From an uncultured Elioraea sp. (GTDB lineage Bacteria > Pseudomonadota > Alphaproteobacteria > Acetobacterales > Acetobacteraceae), in assembly GCA_938010425.1 (NCBI GenBank), contig CALLUO010000015.1, positions 1 through 64,000 of the forward strand: DNA of 64,000 nt, given 5' to 3'. How positions within the stretch are numbered: position 1 is the stretch's first letter; each line of letters begins with the position of its first letter. A program made the position numbers and the translations under genes. Under the pieces are notes generated by a model that saw nothing but the letters and a program-made list of their open reading frames with translations, did not search any database and was not told the origin of the DNA. Positions 48,933 to 57,125 of this stretch are shown here, piece after piece.

Positions 48933-50141
48933 ATGGACTTTGCTCTGCCAGCCGAACTCGAGGACCTGCGTGCCCGCCTCGCCCGCTTCGTCGAGGAGCG
49001 GTTGATCCCCCTCGAGGCCGATCCAGCCTCCTACGACGAGCACGAAAACATCGCCCCCCCCGTGCTGGCGCGCTTGCGTGAGGAGGCGAAGCGCGAGGGG
49101 CTGTGGGCGCTCGCGATGCCGAAGGCGCGCGGGGGCGGCGGGCTCTCGCGCGTCGGCATGGCGGTCGCCTATGAGGAGATGAACCGCTCCATCTTCGGCC
49201 CCGTGGTCTTCAACGCCGCCGCTCCTGACGACGGCAACATGATCCTGCTTGAGCGCATCCTACCGGAGGAGATGAAGGAGCGCTGGTTGCAGCCGATCAT
49301 CGACGGGCGTGTGCAGTCGGCCTTTGCGATGACAGAGCCGGACGGCTGCGGGTCGGACCCCTCGCTCACCTACACCCGTGCCGAACGGGTGGGTGAGGCC
49401 TGGCGCATCACCGGGCGTAAGTGGTTCATTACCGGTGCGGGGAACGCCAAAATCTTTATCCTCATTGCGCGCACCTCGGACGATGAGCGCAAGGGACTCA
49501 CCGCTTTTTTGTTCGATGCGGAAAGCCCTGGCTGGTCGATTGTGCGCCGCATCCCCATCATGGGGCCCGAGGAACATGGCGGGCACTGCGAACTGGTTTT
49601 CGACGGACTGCTCATCCCGGAGTCGCAGCGCCTGCTGGGAGTGGGCGATGGTCTGAAGGTGACGCAGATTCGCCTCGGCACGGCGCGCCTAACCCATTGC
49701 ATGCGCTGGCTTGGCCTCGCCCGCCGGTGCCTCGAGATCGCGACCGATCATGTCTCCCGTCGGCGCTCCTTCGGCATGTTGCTGATCGATCGCGAGAGTG
49801 TGCAGGGCTTACTTGCCCAAGCCGCCATGGAGATCGAGATCGGCCGACACCTGGTCATGCGCGCGGCCTGGGCGCTCGATCAAGGGAGTTTCGCGCGCAA
49901 GGAAATATCCATGGCCAAGGTGGTGGTGGCCGATGCCTTGCAGCGCGCGGCAGATACGGCACTGCAGCTCCTCGGCGCCAAAGGCTATTCGAAGGACACC
50001 CCGGTGGAGTGGATCTATCGCTACGCCCGCCAGGCGCGCCTTGTCGACGGCGCTTCTGAGGTGCATCGCATGGTGCTGGCAGGTTTCCTTCGCCGCGAAG
50101 GGCGCGATTTCTTCGCCTGGGGAGCGCGCCGCGATGGATGA
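48933..50141 (+). CDS. Acyl-CoA dehydrogenase, ACAD11/LvaC-like
   Basis: The protein has 402 residues with the three-domain acyl-CoA dehydrogenase layout: AFAMTEPDGCGSDPSLT (FAD-binding beta domain), KWFITGAGNAKIFILIARTS and the C-terminal helical domain ending RMVLAGFLRREGRDFF. Together with the next two genes it resembles ACAD10/11 systems, where the dehydrogenase fold removes phosphate from a 4-phosphoacyl-CoA and produces an enoyl- or 3-hydroxyacyl-CoA. ATG 48933 follows GGAGGGGAG. It overlaps the kinase gene by 8 nt. Confidence 0.9.
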   Translation: MDFALPAELEDLRARLARFVEERLIPLEADPASYDEHENIAPPVLARLREEAKREGLWALAMPKARGGGGLSRVGMAVAYEEMNRSIFGPVVFNAAAPDDGNMILLERILPEEMKERWLQPIIDGRVQSAFAMTEPDGCGSDPSLTYTRAERVGEAWRITGRKWFITGAGNAKIFILIARTSDDERKGLTAFLFDAESPGWSIVRRIPIMGPEEHGGHCELVFDGLLIPESQRLLGVGDGLKVTQIRLGTARLTHCMRWLGLARRCLEIATDHVSRRRSFGMLLIDRESVQGLLAQAAMEIEIGRHLVMRAAWALDQGSFARKEISMAKVVVADALQRAADTALQLLGAKGYSKDTPVEWIYRYARQARLVDGASEVHRMVLAGFLRREGRDFFAWGARRDG

Positions 50142-51159
50142 GGCTCGCTGCGAGCGGCTCCGAGATTGGCTCGCGCGGGCGGCTGACGACGCAGGCCTTG
50201 CTATCACCGCGATCGAGCGACTTGTGGGCGGCGCCATCCAGCAAAACTGGAGGCTCACCCTGCGCCGCGGTGATGGGCGGGAGGAACGCTGGGTTCTGCG
50301 TACCGACAACCCGGCCACGCTCGCGGTCTCGCACGGTCGGATCGAGGAGTTTGCGCTGCTTCGTGCCGCCCATGCCGCTGGTGTCACGGTCGCCGAACCG
50401 CTCTTCGTCTGCGAGGATTCGGGCGTGATCGGTGCACCGTTCCTCGTCATGCGTCACGTCGCTGGCATCGCTGCCGCGCACCGCGTGGTGAAATGGGATG
50501 CGATTGCTGGCGGGCGGGAGGCCGCCTCCCGCGCTCTAAGGCGCGAGCTCGCCCGCATTCACCGCATACGCCCACCCCGCTCCGATCTTGCTTTTCTCGG
50601 TGATCCACCGGCCGACCCGTGCTTGGCCTTCTGTGCCGAACAAGAACGCGCGCTCGATGCTGCTGGCCCGCACCCGATCCTGGAGTGGGGCTTGCGCCAC
50701 CTTCGTCGCACCGCGCCTCCCCCTATTGCGCCGTCGCTTTGCCACAACGACTTCCGTACCGGGAACATTCTTTGGACCGAACAAGGCCTCGCCGCGGTTC
50801 TTGATTGGGAGTTCGCCGGGTGGGGCGATCCGCATGCCGATCTCGGTTGGCTCTGCGCCCGCTGCTGGCGGTTCGGCAATCTCGCGATGGAGGCGGGAGG
50901 TATCGGCACGCGCGCTGCCCTTTACGCAGGCTATGTGGAGGCTGGTGGCGCGGTGCCAGACGCTGCACGTGTCGCCTGGTGGGAACTTGCCGCCCATCTG
51001 CGCTGGGCGAGCATCGCTTTGGCGCAGGGTGCCCGTCATCTCTCCGGTCGCGAGCCTTCGCTCGAACTCGCCCTCACCCCGCACATCGTGCCGGAGCTTG
51101 AGTGGCACATCCTGCGCGAGGTGGCGTCGCGTGAAGCGGGCCTGGAGCGCGCGGCATGA
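50134..51159 (+). CDS. APH-type kinase (phosphotransferase family), LvaA/ACAD11-kinase-like
   Basis: This protein has 341 residues and the aminoglycoside-phosphotransferase fold. The catalytic motif is HNDFRTGNILW (HxDxxxxN) and the metal Asp is in AVLDWEFAGWGDPHADLGWL. An N-lobe nucleotide region (VGGAIQQNWRLTL, WVLRTDNPATLAVS) is present. In mammals an equivalent kinase is fused to the dehydrogenase (ACAD10/11); here the two genes overlap instead. It probably phosphorylates a 4-hydroxyacyl-CoA, not an antibiotic. The stop overlaps the DUF6285 start. Confidence 0.88.
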   Translation: MDEARCERLRDWLARAADDAGLAITAIERLVGGAIQQNWRLTLRRGDGREERWVLRTDNPATLAVSHGRIEEFALLRAAHAAGVTVAEPLFVCEDSGVIGAPFLVMRHVAGIAAAHRVVKWDAIAGGREAASRALRRELARIHRIRPPRSDLAFLGDPPADPCLAFCAEQERALDAAGPHPILEWGLRHLRRTAPPPIAPSLCHNDFRTGNILWTEQGLAAVLDWEFAGWGDPHADLGWLCARCWRFGNLAMEAGGIGTRAALYAGYVEAGGAVPDAARVAWWELAAHLRWASIALAQGARHLSGREPSLELALTPHIVPELEWHILREVASREAGLERAA

Positions 51160-51521
51160 GCGGCGTGCTCGAACATCCGGACGCTGCTGCGCTGCTCACC
51201 ATTGCGCGCACGACCGTGCTGGAGGAGATCCTGCCCGCTTTGCCCGAGACGCATCGGCTGACGGCACGCATGGTGGCGAATGCGCTCGGCATTGCGCAAC
51301 GCATGATCGCCGTCGATCCGTCTCGTCTCACCGCCCTCGAGGCGCGCGCCACTGCACTTGTGCGCAGCGGGCAAGACCCTTGGGCCGCACTTTGCGCGCT
51401 CATCCGCTCCGGTCAAGCGGACCCGGGGACCGAGTGTCACGCTGCCGTAGCCAGTCTCCTGTCCGATCTCGCTCAGCTGAGATGTGAAACGAGCGCACCG
51501 AAGACGCTCGCTGGAGGATAA
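51156..51521 (+). CDS. DUF6285 protein, candidate LvaB-like partner of the kinase
   Basis: This 121-residue, mainly helical soluble protein resembles DUF6285 members, which accompany APH-type kinases. Conserved-looking parts are EHPDAAALLTIARTTVLEEI and RLTARMVANALGIAQRMI. It has no enzymatic motif. In the Pseudomonas levulinate operon a similarly small protein (LvaB) is required with the kinase LvaA; equating the two is inference. ATGA overlap with the kinase gene and a 4-nt gap to the synthetase. Confidence 0.8.
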   Translation: MSGVLEHPDAAALLTIARTTVLEEILPALPETHRLTARMVANALGIAQRMIAVDPSRLTALEARATALVRSGQDPWAALCALIRSGQADPGTECHAAVASLLSDLAQLRCETSAPKTLAGG

Positions 51522-51525
51522 CGCC

Positions 51526-53163
51526 ATGGAAGACGACCTGCCGAAGAACGCGGCGAACTACGTGCCGTTGAGCCCGATTTCGTTCCTCAAACGCGCGGCG
51601 CATGTGTGGGGGGGACGTCCTGCCGTCTTGTACGGACGCCGCCAGTACACCTATGCGCAACTCCTCGAACGGTCGCGCCGCCTGGCCTCCGCGCTTGTTG
51701 GTCTTGGCGTCAGCCGGGGTGATGTGGTCGCCGCCCTGATGCCGAACATCCCGGAGATGCTGGAGGCGCACTACGGCGTGCCGATGGCGCATGCGGTGCT
51801 CTGCCCGATCAACATCCGGCTTGATGCGGCGACGATCCGCTTCATCCTTGCCCACTCGGGGGCGAAGGTGCTGATCATCGACCGCGAGCATGCGGTGGTC
51901 GCGGCGCGAGCGACCGAAGGGCTCGAGGCTCGGCCGATCGTCGTCGTCGTTGACGATCCGGAGGGCCCCGGCGGGGCGGAGGTCGACGCCAGGCCTTATG
52001 AAGACCTTCTGGCTTCCGGCGACCCACGCTTTCCCGTCTCGCCGCCAGCCGATGAGTGGGACGCGATCAGTCTCTCCTACACCTCAGGCACGACGGGCGA
52101 TCCCAAGGGCGTGGTCGTGCACCATCGCGGGGCGTACCTCAACGCCTGCGGCAACGCGCTCGCCTTGGGCCTGTCACCGCGCAGCGTCTATCTCTGGACC
52201 TTGCCGATGTTCCACTGCAACGGCTGGACCTACACCTGGGCTGTGACCCTGCAGGGTGGTGTGCATGTCTGCCTGCGCAAGGTTGAGCCCTCGCGCGTGT
52301 TTGCCCTGATCGCCGACCATGGGGTGACGCATCTCTGTGCCGCCCCCGTTGTGCTGACCATGCTGATCAACGCCTCGCCCAACGCTCGTCGAAGCTTTCC
52401 GCACCGCGTGACGGCGGCGACGGGAGGGGCCGCTCCGCCCTCGCCAGTGATCGCCGCTATGGAGGCACTGGGCTTCGACGTCGTGCACCTCTATGGGCTG
52501 ACGGAATGTTACGGGCCCAGTCTGATGAACGCCTGGCAGCCTGGGATCGACGCCAAGCCGCTTCCCGAACGTGCGGCTTTTCTCGCACGCCAGGGGGTTG
52601 GGCTGCCGACTTTGGAGGAGGTCGCGGTGATCGCCCGTAACGGAACGGACCGCGTGCCGGCGGATGGGACGACGATCGGTGAAATCGCCATCCGCGGCAA
52701 CACGATCATGAAGGGCTACCTGCGCAACCCAAAGGCCAATGCGGCGGTGTTCGACCACAGCTGGTTCCGCACCGGCGATCTCGGCGTGATGCACGCGGAC
52801 GGCTATGTCGAGGTCAAGGATCGCGCGAAGGACATCGTCATCTCGGGCGGCGAGAATATCTCGACCTTGGAGGTCGAGGAGGTTTTGTATGCCCATCCAA
52901 AGGTGATGGAGGCAGCTGTTGTTGCGCATCCTGATCCATTCTGGGGCGAGGTGCCGCACGCCTTCATCTCGCCCAAACCCGGCTTCGAGGACACCATCAC
53001 CGCCGAGGAGATTGTTGCGTTCTGCCGCGACCGCCTGGCCCACTTCAAGGTGCCGAAGCACGTCAGCTTCGGCCCTTTGCCGAAGACAGCGACGGGGAAA
53101 ATTCAGAAATTCGCCCTCCGCGCGCGTGTGCGTGGGGAGGCGACGGCGGAGATGGGCGGATGA
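51526..53163 (+). CDS. Acyl-CoA synthetase (AMP-binding), LvaE-like
   Basis: This enzyme activates a carboxylic acid to its CoA ester. It has 545 residues. Signatures: the phosphate loop SYTSGTTGDPKGVVVHHRG, YGLTECYGPSLMNAW, GWFRTGDLGV-like HSWFRTGDLGVMHADGYVEV and the C-terminal Lys loop PKTATGKIQKFALR. ATG 51526 follows GGAGG at a good distance; an earlier in-frame ATG lies inside the DUF6285 gene. It has the medium-chain/short-chain pattern but the substrate cannot be read from the sequence. It overlaps the ROK gene (ATGA). Confidence 0.92.
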   Translation: MEDDLPKNAANYVPLSPISFLKRAAHVWGGRPAVLYGRRQYTYAQLLERSRRLASALVGLGVSRGDVVAALMPNIPEMLEAHYGVPMAHAVLCPINIRLDAATIRFILAHSGAKVLIIDREHAVVAARATEGLEARPIVVVVDDPEGPGGAEVDARPYEDLLASGDPRFPVSPPADEWDAISLSYTSGTTGDPKGVVVHHRGAYLNACGNALALGLSPRSVYLWTLPMFHCNGWTYTWAVTLQGGVHVCLRKVEPSRVFALIADHGVTHLCAAPVVLTMLINASPNARRSFPHRVTAATGGAAPPSPVIAAMEALGFDVVHLYGLTECYGPSLMNAWQPGIDAKPLPERAAFLARQGVGLPTLEEVAVIARNGTDRVPADGTTIGEIAIRGNTIMKGYLRNPKANAAVFDHSWFRTGDLGVMHADGYVEVKDRAKDIVISGGENISTLEVEEVLYAHPKVMEAAVVAHPDPFWGEVPHAFISPKPGFEDTITAEEIVAFCRDRLAHFKVPKHVSFGPLPKTATGKIQKFALRARVRGEATAEMGG

Positions 53164-54059
53164 TCCGCCATGGCATCGATCTCGGTGGGACAAAGACCGA
53201 GATCATCGCCCTTGATGCGGGAGGTGAGGAACGGTTTCGGCGCCGCACCGCCACGCCCGGCGACTATGAGGGCGTGGTGCGCTTGATTGCCGAACTCGTC
53301 GCCGCGGCCGACGACGCCACCCAAGACCGTGGCACCGTCGGCATCGGCATGCCGGGCTGCCTCAGCCCGGCGACGGGCCTGGTGAAGGGCGCCAACTCCA
53401 CCTTCCTGAACGGCCGCCCCTTCGACCGCGATCTCGAGGCGGCTCTCGGTCGCCCCGTCCGCATCGCCAACGACGCCAACTGTTTCGCCCTGTCGGAAGC
53501 AACCGACGGTGCGGCCGCCGGGGCGCGCGTCGTGTTCGGTGTCATCCTGGGCACTGGCTGCGGCGGTGGGGTGGTGGTGGAGGGGCGCGTGCTCACCGGC
53601 CCGCATGCCATCGCCGGCGAGTGGGGCCATACGCCTCTGCCCTGGCCCTCTGCTATCGAGACCCCCGGGCCGCGCTGCTGGTGCGGCCGTCGTGGTTGCC
53701 TCGAGACCTGGATTAGCGGCACTGGCCTCGCCCAGGATTGCGATGGGCCCGGCGCGCGTGACGCCTCCTCCATCCCGGCCCGGGCCGCAGCCGGCGAGGA
53801 ACGCGCTCGGGCTGCCTTGGCCCGCCATGCTGATCGTCTCGCGCGCGGGCTCGCGGTGGTGATCGATCTGATCGATCCTGATGCGATCGTGCTCGGCGGG
53901 GGGCTCTCCAACATGGATCACCTGTACGAGGTGGTGCCCCGTCTTCTCCAGCCCTACGTGTTCTCTGATGTGGTGACAACGCCGATCCTTAAGGCCAAGC
54001 ACGGCGATTCCTCAGGAGTGCGGGGTGCTGCCTGGCTTTGGGGGCCAGGCGAGGGCTGA
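53160..54059 (+). CDS. ROK-family sugar kinase (fructokinase-like)
   Basis: This protein has 299 residues. The ATP motif is GIDLGGTKTEIIALD. The sugar-binding block is NDANCFALSEA, followed by VILGTGCGGGVVVEGRVLTG, the zinc motif CWCGRRGCLETW and VLGGGLSNMDHLYE. This is the ROK fructokinase/N-acetylglucosamine kinase pattern. It is translationally coupled to the acyl-CoA synthetase gene although it has no obvious part in acid catabolism. Confidence 0.92.
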   Translation: MIRHGIDLGGTKTEIIALDAGGEERFRRRTATPGDYEGVVRLIAELVAAADDATQDRGTVGIGMPGCLSPATGLVKGANSTFLNGRPFDRDLEAALGRPVRIANDANCFALSEATDGAAAGARVVFGVILGTGCGGGVVVEGRVLTGPHAIAGEWGHTPLPWPSAIETPGPRCWCGRRGCLETWISGTGLAQDCDGPGARDASSIPARAAAGEERARAALARHADRLARGLAVVIDLIDPDAIVLGGGLSNMDHLYEVVPRLLQPYVFSDVVTTPILKAKHGDSSGVRGAAWLWGPGEG

Positions 54060-54087
54060 GCGGACCAGGGTGGGGCGAGGAGAGGGC

Positions 54088-55347
54088 ATGCCCTGGCTGT
54101 GTCGAGACTGTTCGTGCTTCGGCGACAGCGATGACGTTAGGCGGTGCCCTGGCTGCGGCTCAGCCTCCGTTGTCGCGCATCAGGAACTGTTTCGGCTCAC
54201 CATCGCTCATATCGATGCCGATGCGTTCTATGCCGCCATCGAGAAGCGGGACCGGCCCGATCTCGCCGACCGGCCTGTCATCGTCGGCGGAGGGTCTCGC
54301 GGTGTCGTTACCGCTGCCTGCTACGTGGCGCGGCGCTTTGGCGTCCGCTCCGCCATGCCGATGTTCAAGGCGCTGCGGCTCTGCCCCGAGGCGGTGGTGA
54401 TCCGCCCCGACGTCGCGAAGTACGCGGCCGTTGGGCGGGCTTTGCGAGAGCGCATGCTGGCGCTGACTCCACTGGTCGAGCCCTTGTCCATCGATGAGGC
54501 GGTGCTTGATCTGACAGGCACTGAGGCCGTGCATCGAGCTCCGCCTGCGGTGGCGCTGGCGCGGTTTGCGCGAGCGGTGGAGGGTGAGCTGAGCCTTTCC
54601 GTCTCCATCGGTCTCGCGCCTAATCGCCTGCTGGCCAAGCTTGCGGCGGAGCACGGCAAGCCGAGGGGGTTCTCCGTCCTTGGGGCCGGAGAGGCGCGGT
54701 CGGTGCTCGCTCCCTTGCCGGTTTCCGCCTTGCCCGGTGTCGGGCCGAAAGCGGCGGCCCGCCTTGCCACTCTCGGGGTCACCACCCTCGGCGCGCTCGC
54801 TGCGATGGGCCGCGACGAGGCGGAGGCTCGGCTTGGTGCGCATGGGCCGGCGCTGGTGCGGCTTGCCCGCGGCGAGGACGACCGTGCGGTCACGCCCGAG
54901 CGGCGGCCGAAATCGATCTCGACGGAAACGACTTTCGCACACGACCTCGCAGACCTTCCCTCGTTGGAAAAGGCGCTGTGGCGCCTCTCTGACACGCTGT
55001 CCGCCCGTCTCAACGCGAAAGGGTACGCTGCAGCGGGGGTGGTGCTAAAGCTGAAGACGCACCGCTTCGTCACCCACACTCGGCACGTGCGGCTTGCTTT
55101 TCCCACCCAACTTGCTGAGGTGCTGTTCGAGGCCGCGCGAGCTCTGCTTCTGCGGGTGGCCGGGATGGGCGAGGCGCGCTATCGCCTGGTCGGGCTCGGG
55201 GCGGCCCCGCTTGCCCCGGCTGAAGCAGCCGACCCGCCCGATCTCGCAGACCCGGAGCGGGCGCGTCGCAAGGCGCGGGCTGAAGCCATCGCCAGCGTGC
55301 GCGCGCGCTTTGGGCCGGGAGCAGTGCGGCGAGGGCGCGAGCTTTAG
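54088..55347 (+). CDS. dinB: DNA polymerase IV with N-terminal zinc ribbon
   Basis: This Y-family translesion polymerase has 419 residues. The first 30 residues carry two Cys pairs, WLCRDCSCF and RRCPGCGSA, which should form a small zinc ribbon. The palm starts with AHIDADAFYAAIEKRDRPDL; the catalytic acids continue in PLSIDEAVLDLTG. The helix-hairpin segment SALPGVGPKAAARLATLGVT and a C-terminal little-finger domain follow. ATG 54088, with GGAGAGGG upstream, starts the zinc-ribbon form; starting at the usual polymerase N-terminus would leave a shorter protein. It ends 12 nt from the converging eipB gene. Confidence 0.92.
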   Translation: MPWLCRDCSCFGDSDDVRRCPGCGSASVVAHQELFRLTIAHIDADAFYAAIEKRDRPDLADRPVIVGGGSRGVVTAACYVARRFGVRSAMPMFKALRLCPEAVVIRPDVAKYAAVGRALRERMLALTPLVEPLSIDEAVLDLTGTEAVHRAPPAVALARFARAVEGELSLSVSIGLAPNRLLAKLAAEHGKPRGFSVLGAGEARSVLAPLPVSALPGVGPKAAARLATLGVTTLGALAAMGRDEAEARLGAHGPALVRLARGEDDRAVTPERRPKSISTETTFAHDLADLPSLEKALWRLSDTLSARLNAKGYAAAGVVLKLKTHRFVTHTRHVRLAFPTQLAEVLFEAARALLLRVAGMGEARYRLVGLGAAPLAPAEAADPPDLADPERARRKARAEAIASVRARFGPGAVRRGREL

Positions 55348-55359
55348 GCGCAGGCGCTG

Positions 55360-56151
55360 TTAGTTGCAGCCATCCGGACGCTCCTCGTACTCGACGAGGT
55401 CTCCACGCACCGCGAACTCGCCGAAATCCATTCGCAGGTCATCCGCGACACCGTTAGCGAAATAGCGAATGCCGACCTCATACTCCGGTTGGCCGCTGCC
55501 TAGGGGGTCGAAGAAGGCGATGCGCACACGGAACGATGGCAGGGCGCGGAGTTTCGGCTGAGCGTGCGAGGCATCGGGGGCGAGGCGAGCGATGATCACC
55601 GTGTTGGTCTCGCGTGCCCCGTCCTCTTCCGTACCGTCGAAGAGGGGGGCGGGAAAGACGCGGGCGCCGCGCTCTGCTTCCTCGAGCAGGCGCCGCGTAT
55701 GCAGCATCGGGAACATCGTCCCGCGGGGGAGGGCGATCGTCTGCTGGTCAGGTGCGGTGTAGCGCGCTTCCCCCTGGCCGGTCGCAGGATCAAGCCGCGC
55801 CTCGCCGATCAGCATCTGCACGACCGTTCCGTCAGAGGCCTGGCGGAGGCGGAAGCGAAACCGGCTGCCGTCCTTCTCCTCCCAGGTCACGTAGTCCGAG
55901 GTCATCTCATAGGTTTGGCCGTTGCGCGAGACGAGCTGCAGCGTGAAGCGTTGCTGCACCGTCCAGCCCTCGCAGCGGTCGATTACCTCATAAAACATCG
56001 CCCCGGCCGCGCTTTCCACGTCCTGGCTCGGACGGGAGCTGTCAAGGGTGAGGCGGTAGCCAGCGCGGTGCGAGATCAGCGAGACGGCCTCGGTCGGGGC
56101 CGGCAGCGTCAGAATGGCCGCGAGTGCGGTAAGAGCAACCAGTCGTCGCAT
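55360..56151 (-). CDS. eipB: Cell-envelope integrity protein EipB/DUF1849
   Basis: This exported protein has 263 residues. A signal peptide (MRRLVALTALAAILTLPAPT-EAV) is followed by the family opening SLISHRAGYRLTLDSSRP. The motif WTVQQRFTLQLVSRNGQTYE and the paired cysteines (one in DRCEGWTV, one in the last residues PDGCN) fit the EipB beta-spiral fold with its disulfide. EipB of Brucella supports envelope integrity in the periplasm. ATG 56151 fixes the signal peptide; a longer open frame upstream has none. Confidence 0.88.
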   Translation of the reverse strand: MRRLVALTALAAILTLPAPTEAVSLISHRAGYRLTLDSSRPSQDVESAAGAMFYEVIDRCEGWTVQQRFTLQLVSRNGQTYEMTSDYVTWEEKDGSRFRFRLRQASDGTVVQMLIGEARLDPATGQGEARYTAPDQQTIALPRGTMFPMLHTRRLLEEAERGARVFPAPLFDGTEEDGARETNTVIIARLAPDASHAQPKLRALPSFRVRIAFFDPLGSGQPEYEVGIRYFANGVADDLRMDFGEFAVRGDLVEYEERPDGCN

Positions 56152-56395
56152 GATGCGTATGGGTCTCTCGAGCAGCCATGGCGTGCAAGCGGTGAAGATA
56201 TGGCGGCACCTGCCCATGGCTTCCACATGGACCGGGCGGGTTTTGCCCGGTGGAGGGGCGCTGAGGGCGGCAGGATTTGCCGGGAAGCGGTGGATCTCCT
56301 GCGATGCTCCGCTCTTTCTTGACCGCCTCGGGCTTGGCACGCGCATTGCTCTCCAGCTGTTGCACGTGTCTGCTGCTAGCCGCTGATCGCCAACC

Positions 56396-57094
56396 ATGAC
56401 GATGCACGCGAGGACGACCATGCCCCTGGATGGCGCCAACACCACAGCCTTCGCCAAGGATCTGCCCGATCCGATTGCAGCACTCTTCGCCGACACCGCC
56501 GCCACGTTGCCCGAAGGCGACCCGCGACGTTTGCTGCTTGCCCGCGCCGAGCGCATCGCGCAGCGCGCGAGTGCGGTGATACGCGCTCAGGCGGAGCGGA
56601 TTCGCGAGCTGGAAAGATTGGCTGAGGCCGACCCGCTGACGGGCCTTCTCAACCGGCGCGGTCTCGCCCGTCGGTTGGCCGAACGGCTCGCCGAGGCCGC
56701 CCGCCATCGAGAGCCAGGCGTGCTGATGTTCTGCGACATGGATGGGCTTAAGGCGATCAACGATCGCTTTGGCCATGCCGCCGGGGATGCCGCTATCCTC
56801 GCCACCGCGCGCGCCATCCGCGATGCTGTGCGCGCCACGGACACCGTCGCGCGCATCGGCGGCGACGAGTTCGCGGTCGTCATGGCGCGCGTCGATGCCG
56901 AGCAGGGCCTGGCCCTTGCCGCACGCCTTTCCGCAGCGGTGCGCCGCACCGCGTTTGCCTGGCAAGGCGAGCCTGTGCCACTCGGACTTTCCGTTGGCCT
57001 CGCCCCCTTCACTGGGGAGGAAGAGGCGGAGGCCCTGCTTATGCTGGCAGATCGTGCCATGTACGCCGAAAAGCGGGCCGGTCGCGCCTGCTAA
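56396..57094 (+). CDS. Diguanylate cyclase (GGDEF)
   Basis: This cytoplasmic protein has 232 residues. A short helical N-terminus (about 1-70) leads to a GGDEF domain (about 75-230): ADPLTGLLNRRGLARRLAER, the active-site loop ARIGGDEFAVVMARVDAEQG and the tail ALLMLADRAMYAEKRAGR. An RATD inhibitory site lies five residues before GGDEF, so product inhibition is expected. No sensor domain is present. It is divergent from eipB and convergent with aspS. Confidence 0.92.
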   Translation: MTMHARTTMPLDGANTTAFAKDLPDPIAALFADTAATLPEGDPRRLLLARAERIAQRASAVIRAQAERIRELERLAEADPLTGLLNRRGLARRLAERLAEAARHREPGVLMFCDMDGLKAINDRFGHAAGDAAILATARAIRDAVRATDTVARIGGDEFAVVMARVDAEQGLALAARLSAAVRRTAFAWQGEPVPLGLSVGLAPFTGEEEAEALLMLADRAMYAEKRAGRAC

Positions 57095-57125
57095 CCAGGC
57101 CGGCCCTCGCCGTGCCTTGTCTTCG

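Noticed and set aside
50134-51159. Aminoglycoside resistance kinase
   Set aside because: The fold is shared, but overlap with an acyl-CoA dehydrogenase, DUF6285 and an acyl-CoA synthetase points to acyl-CoA metabolism.
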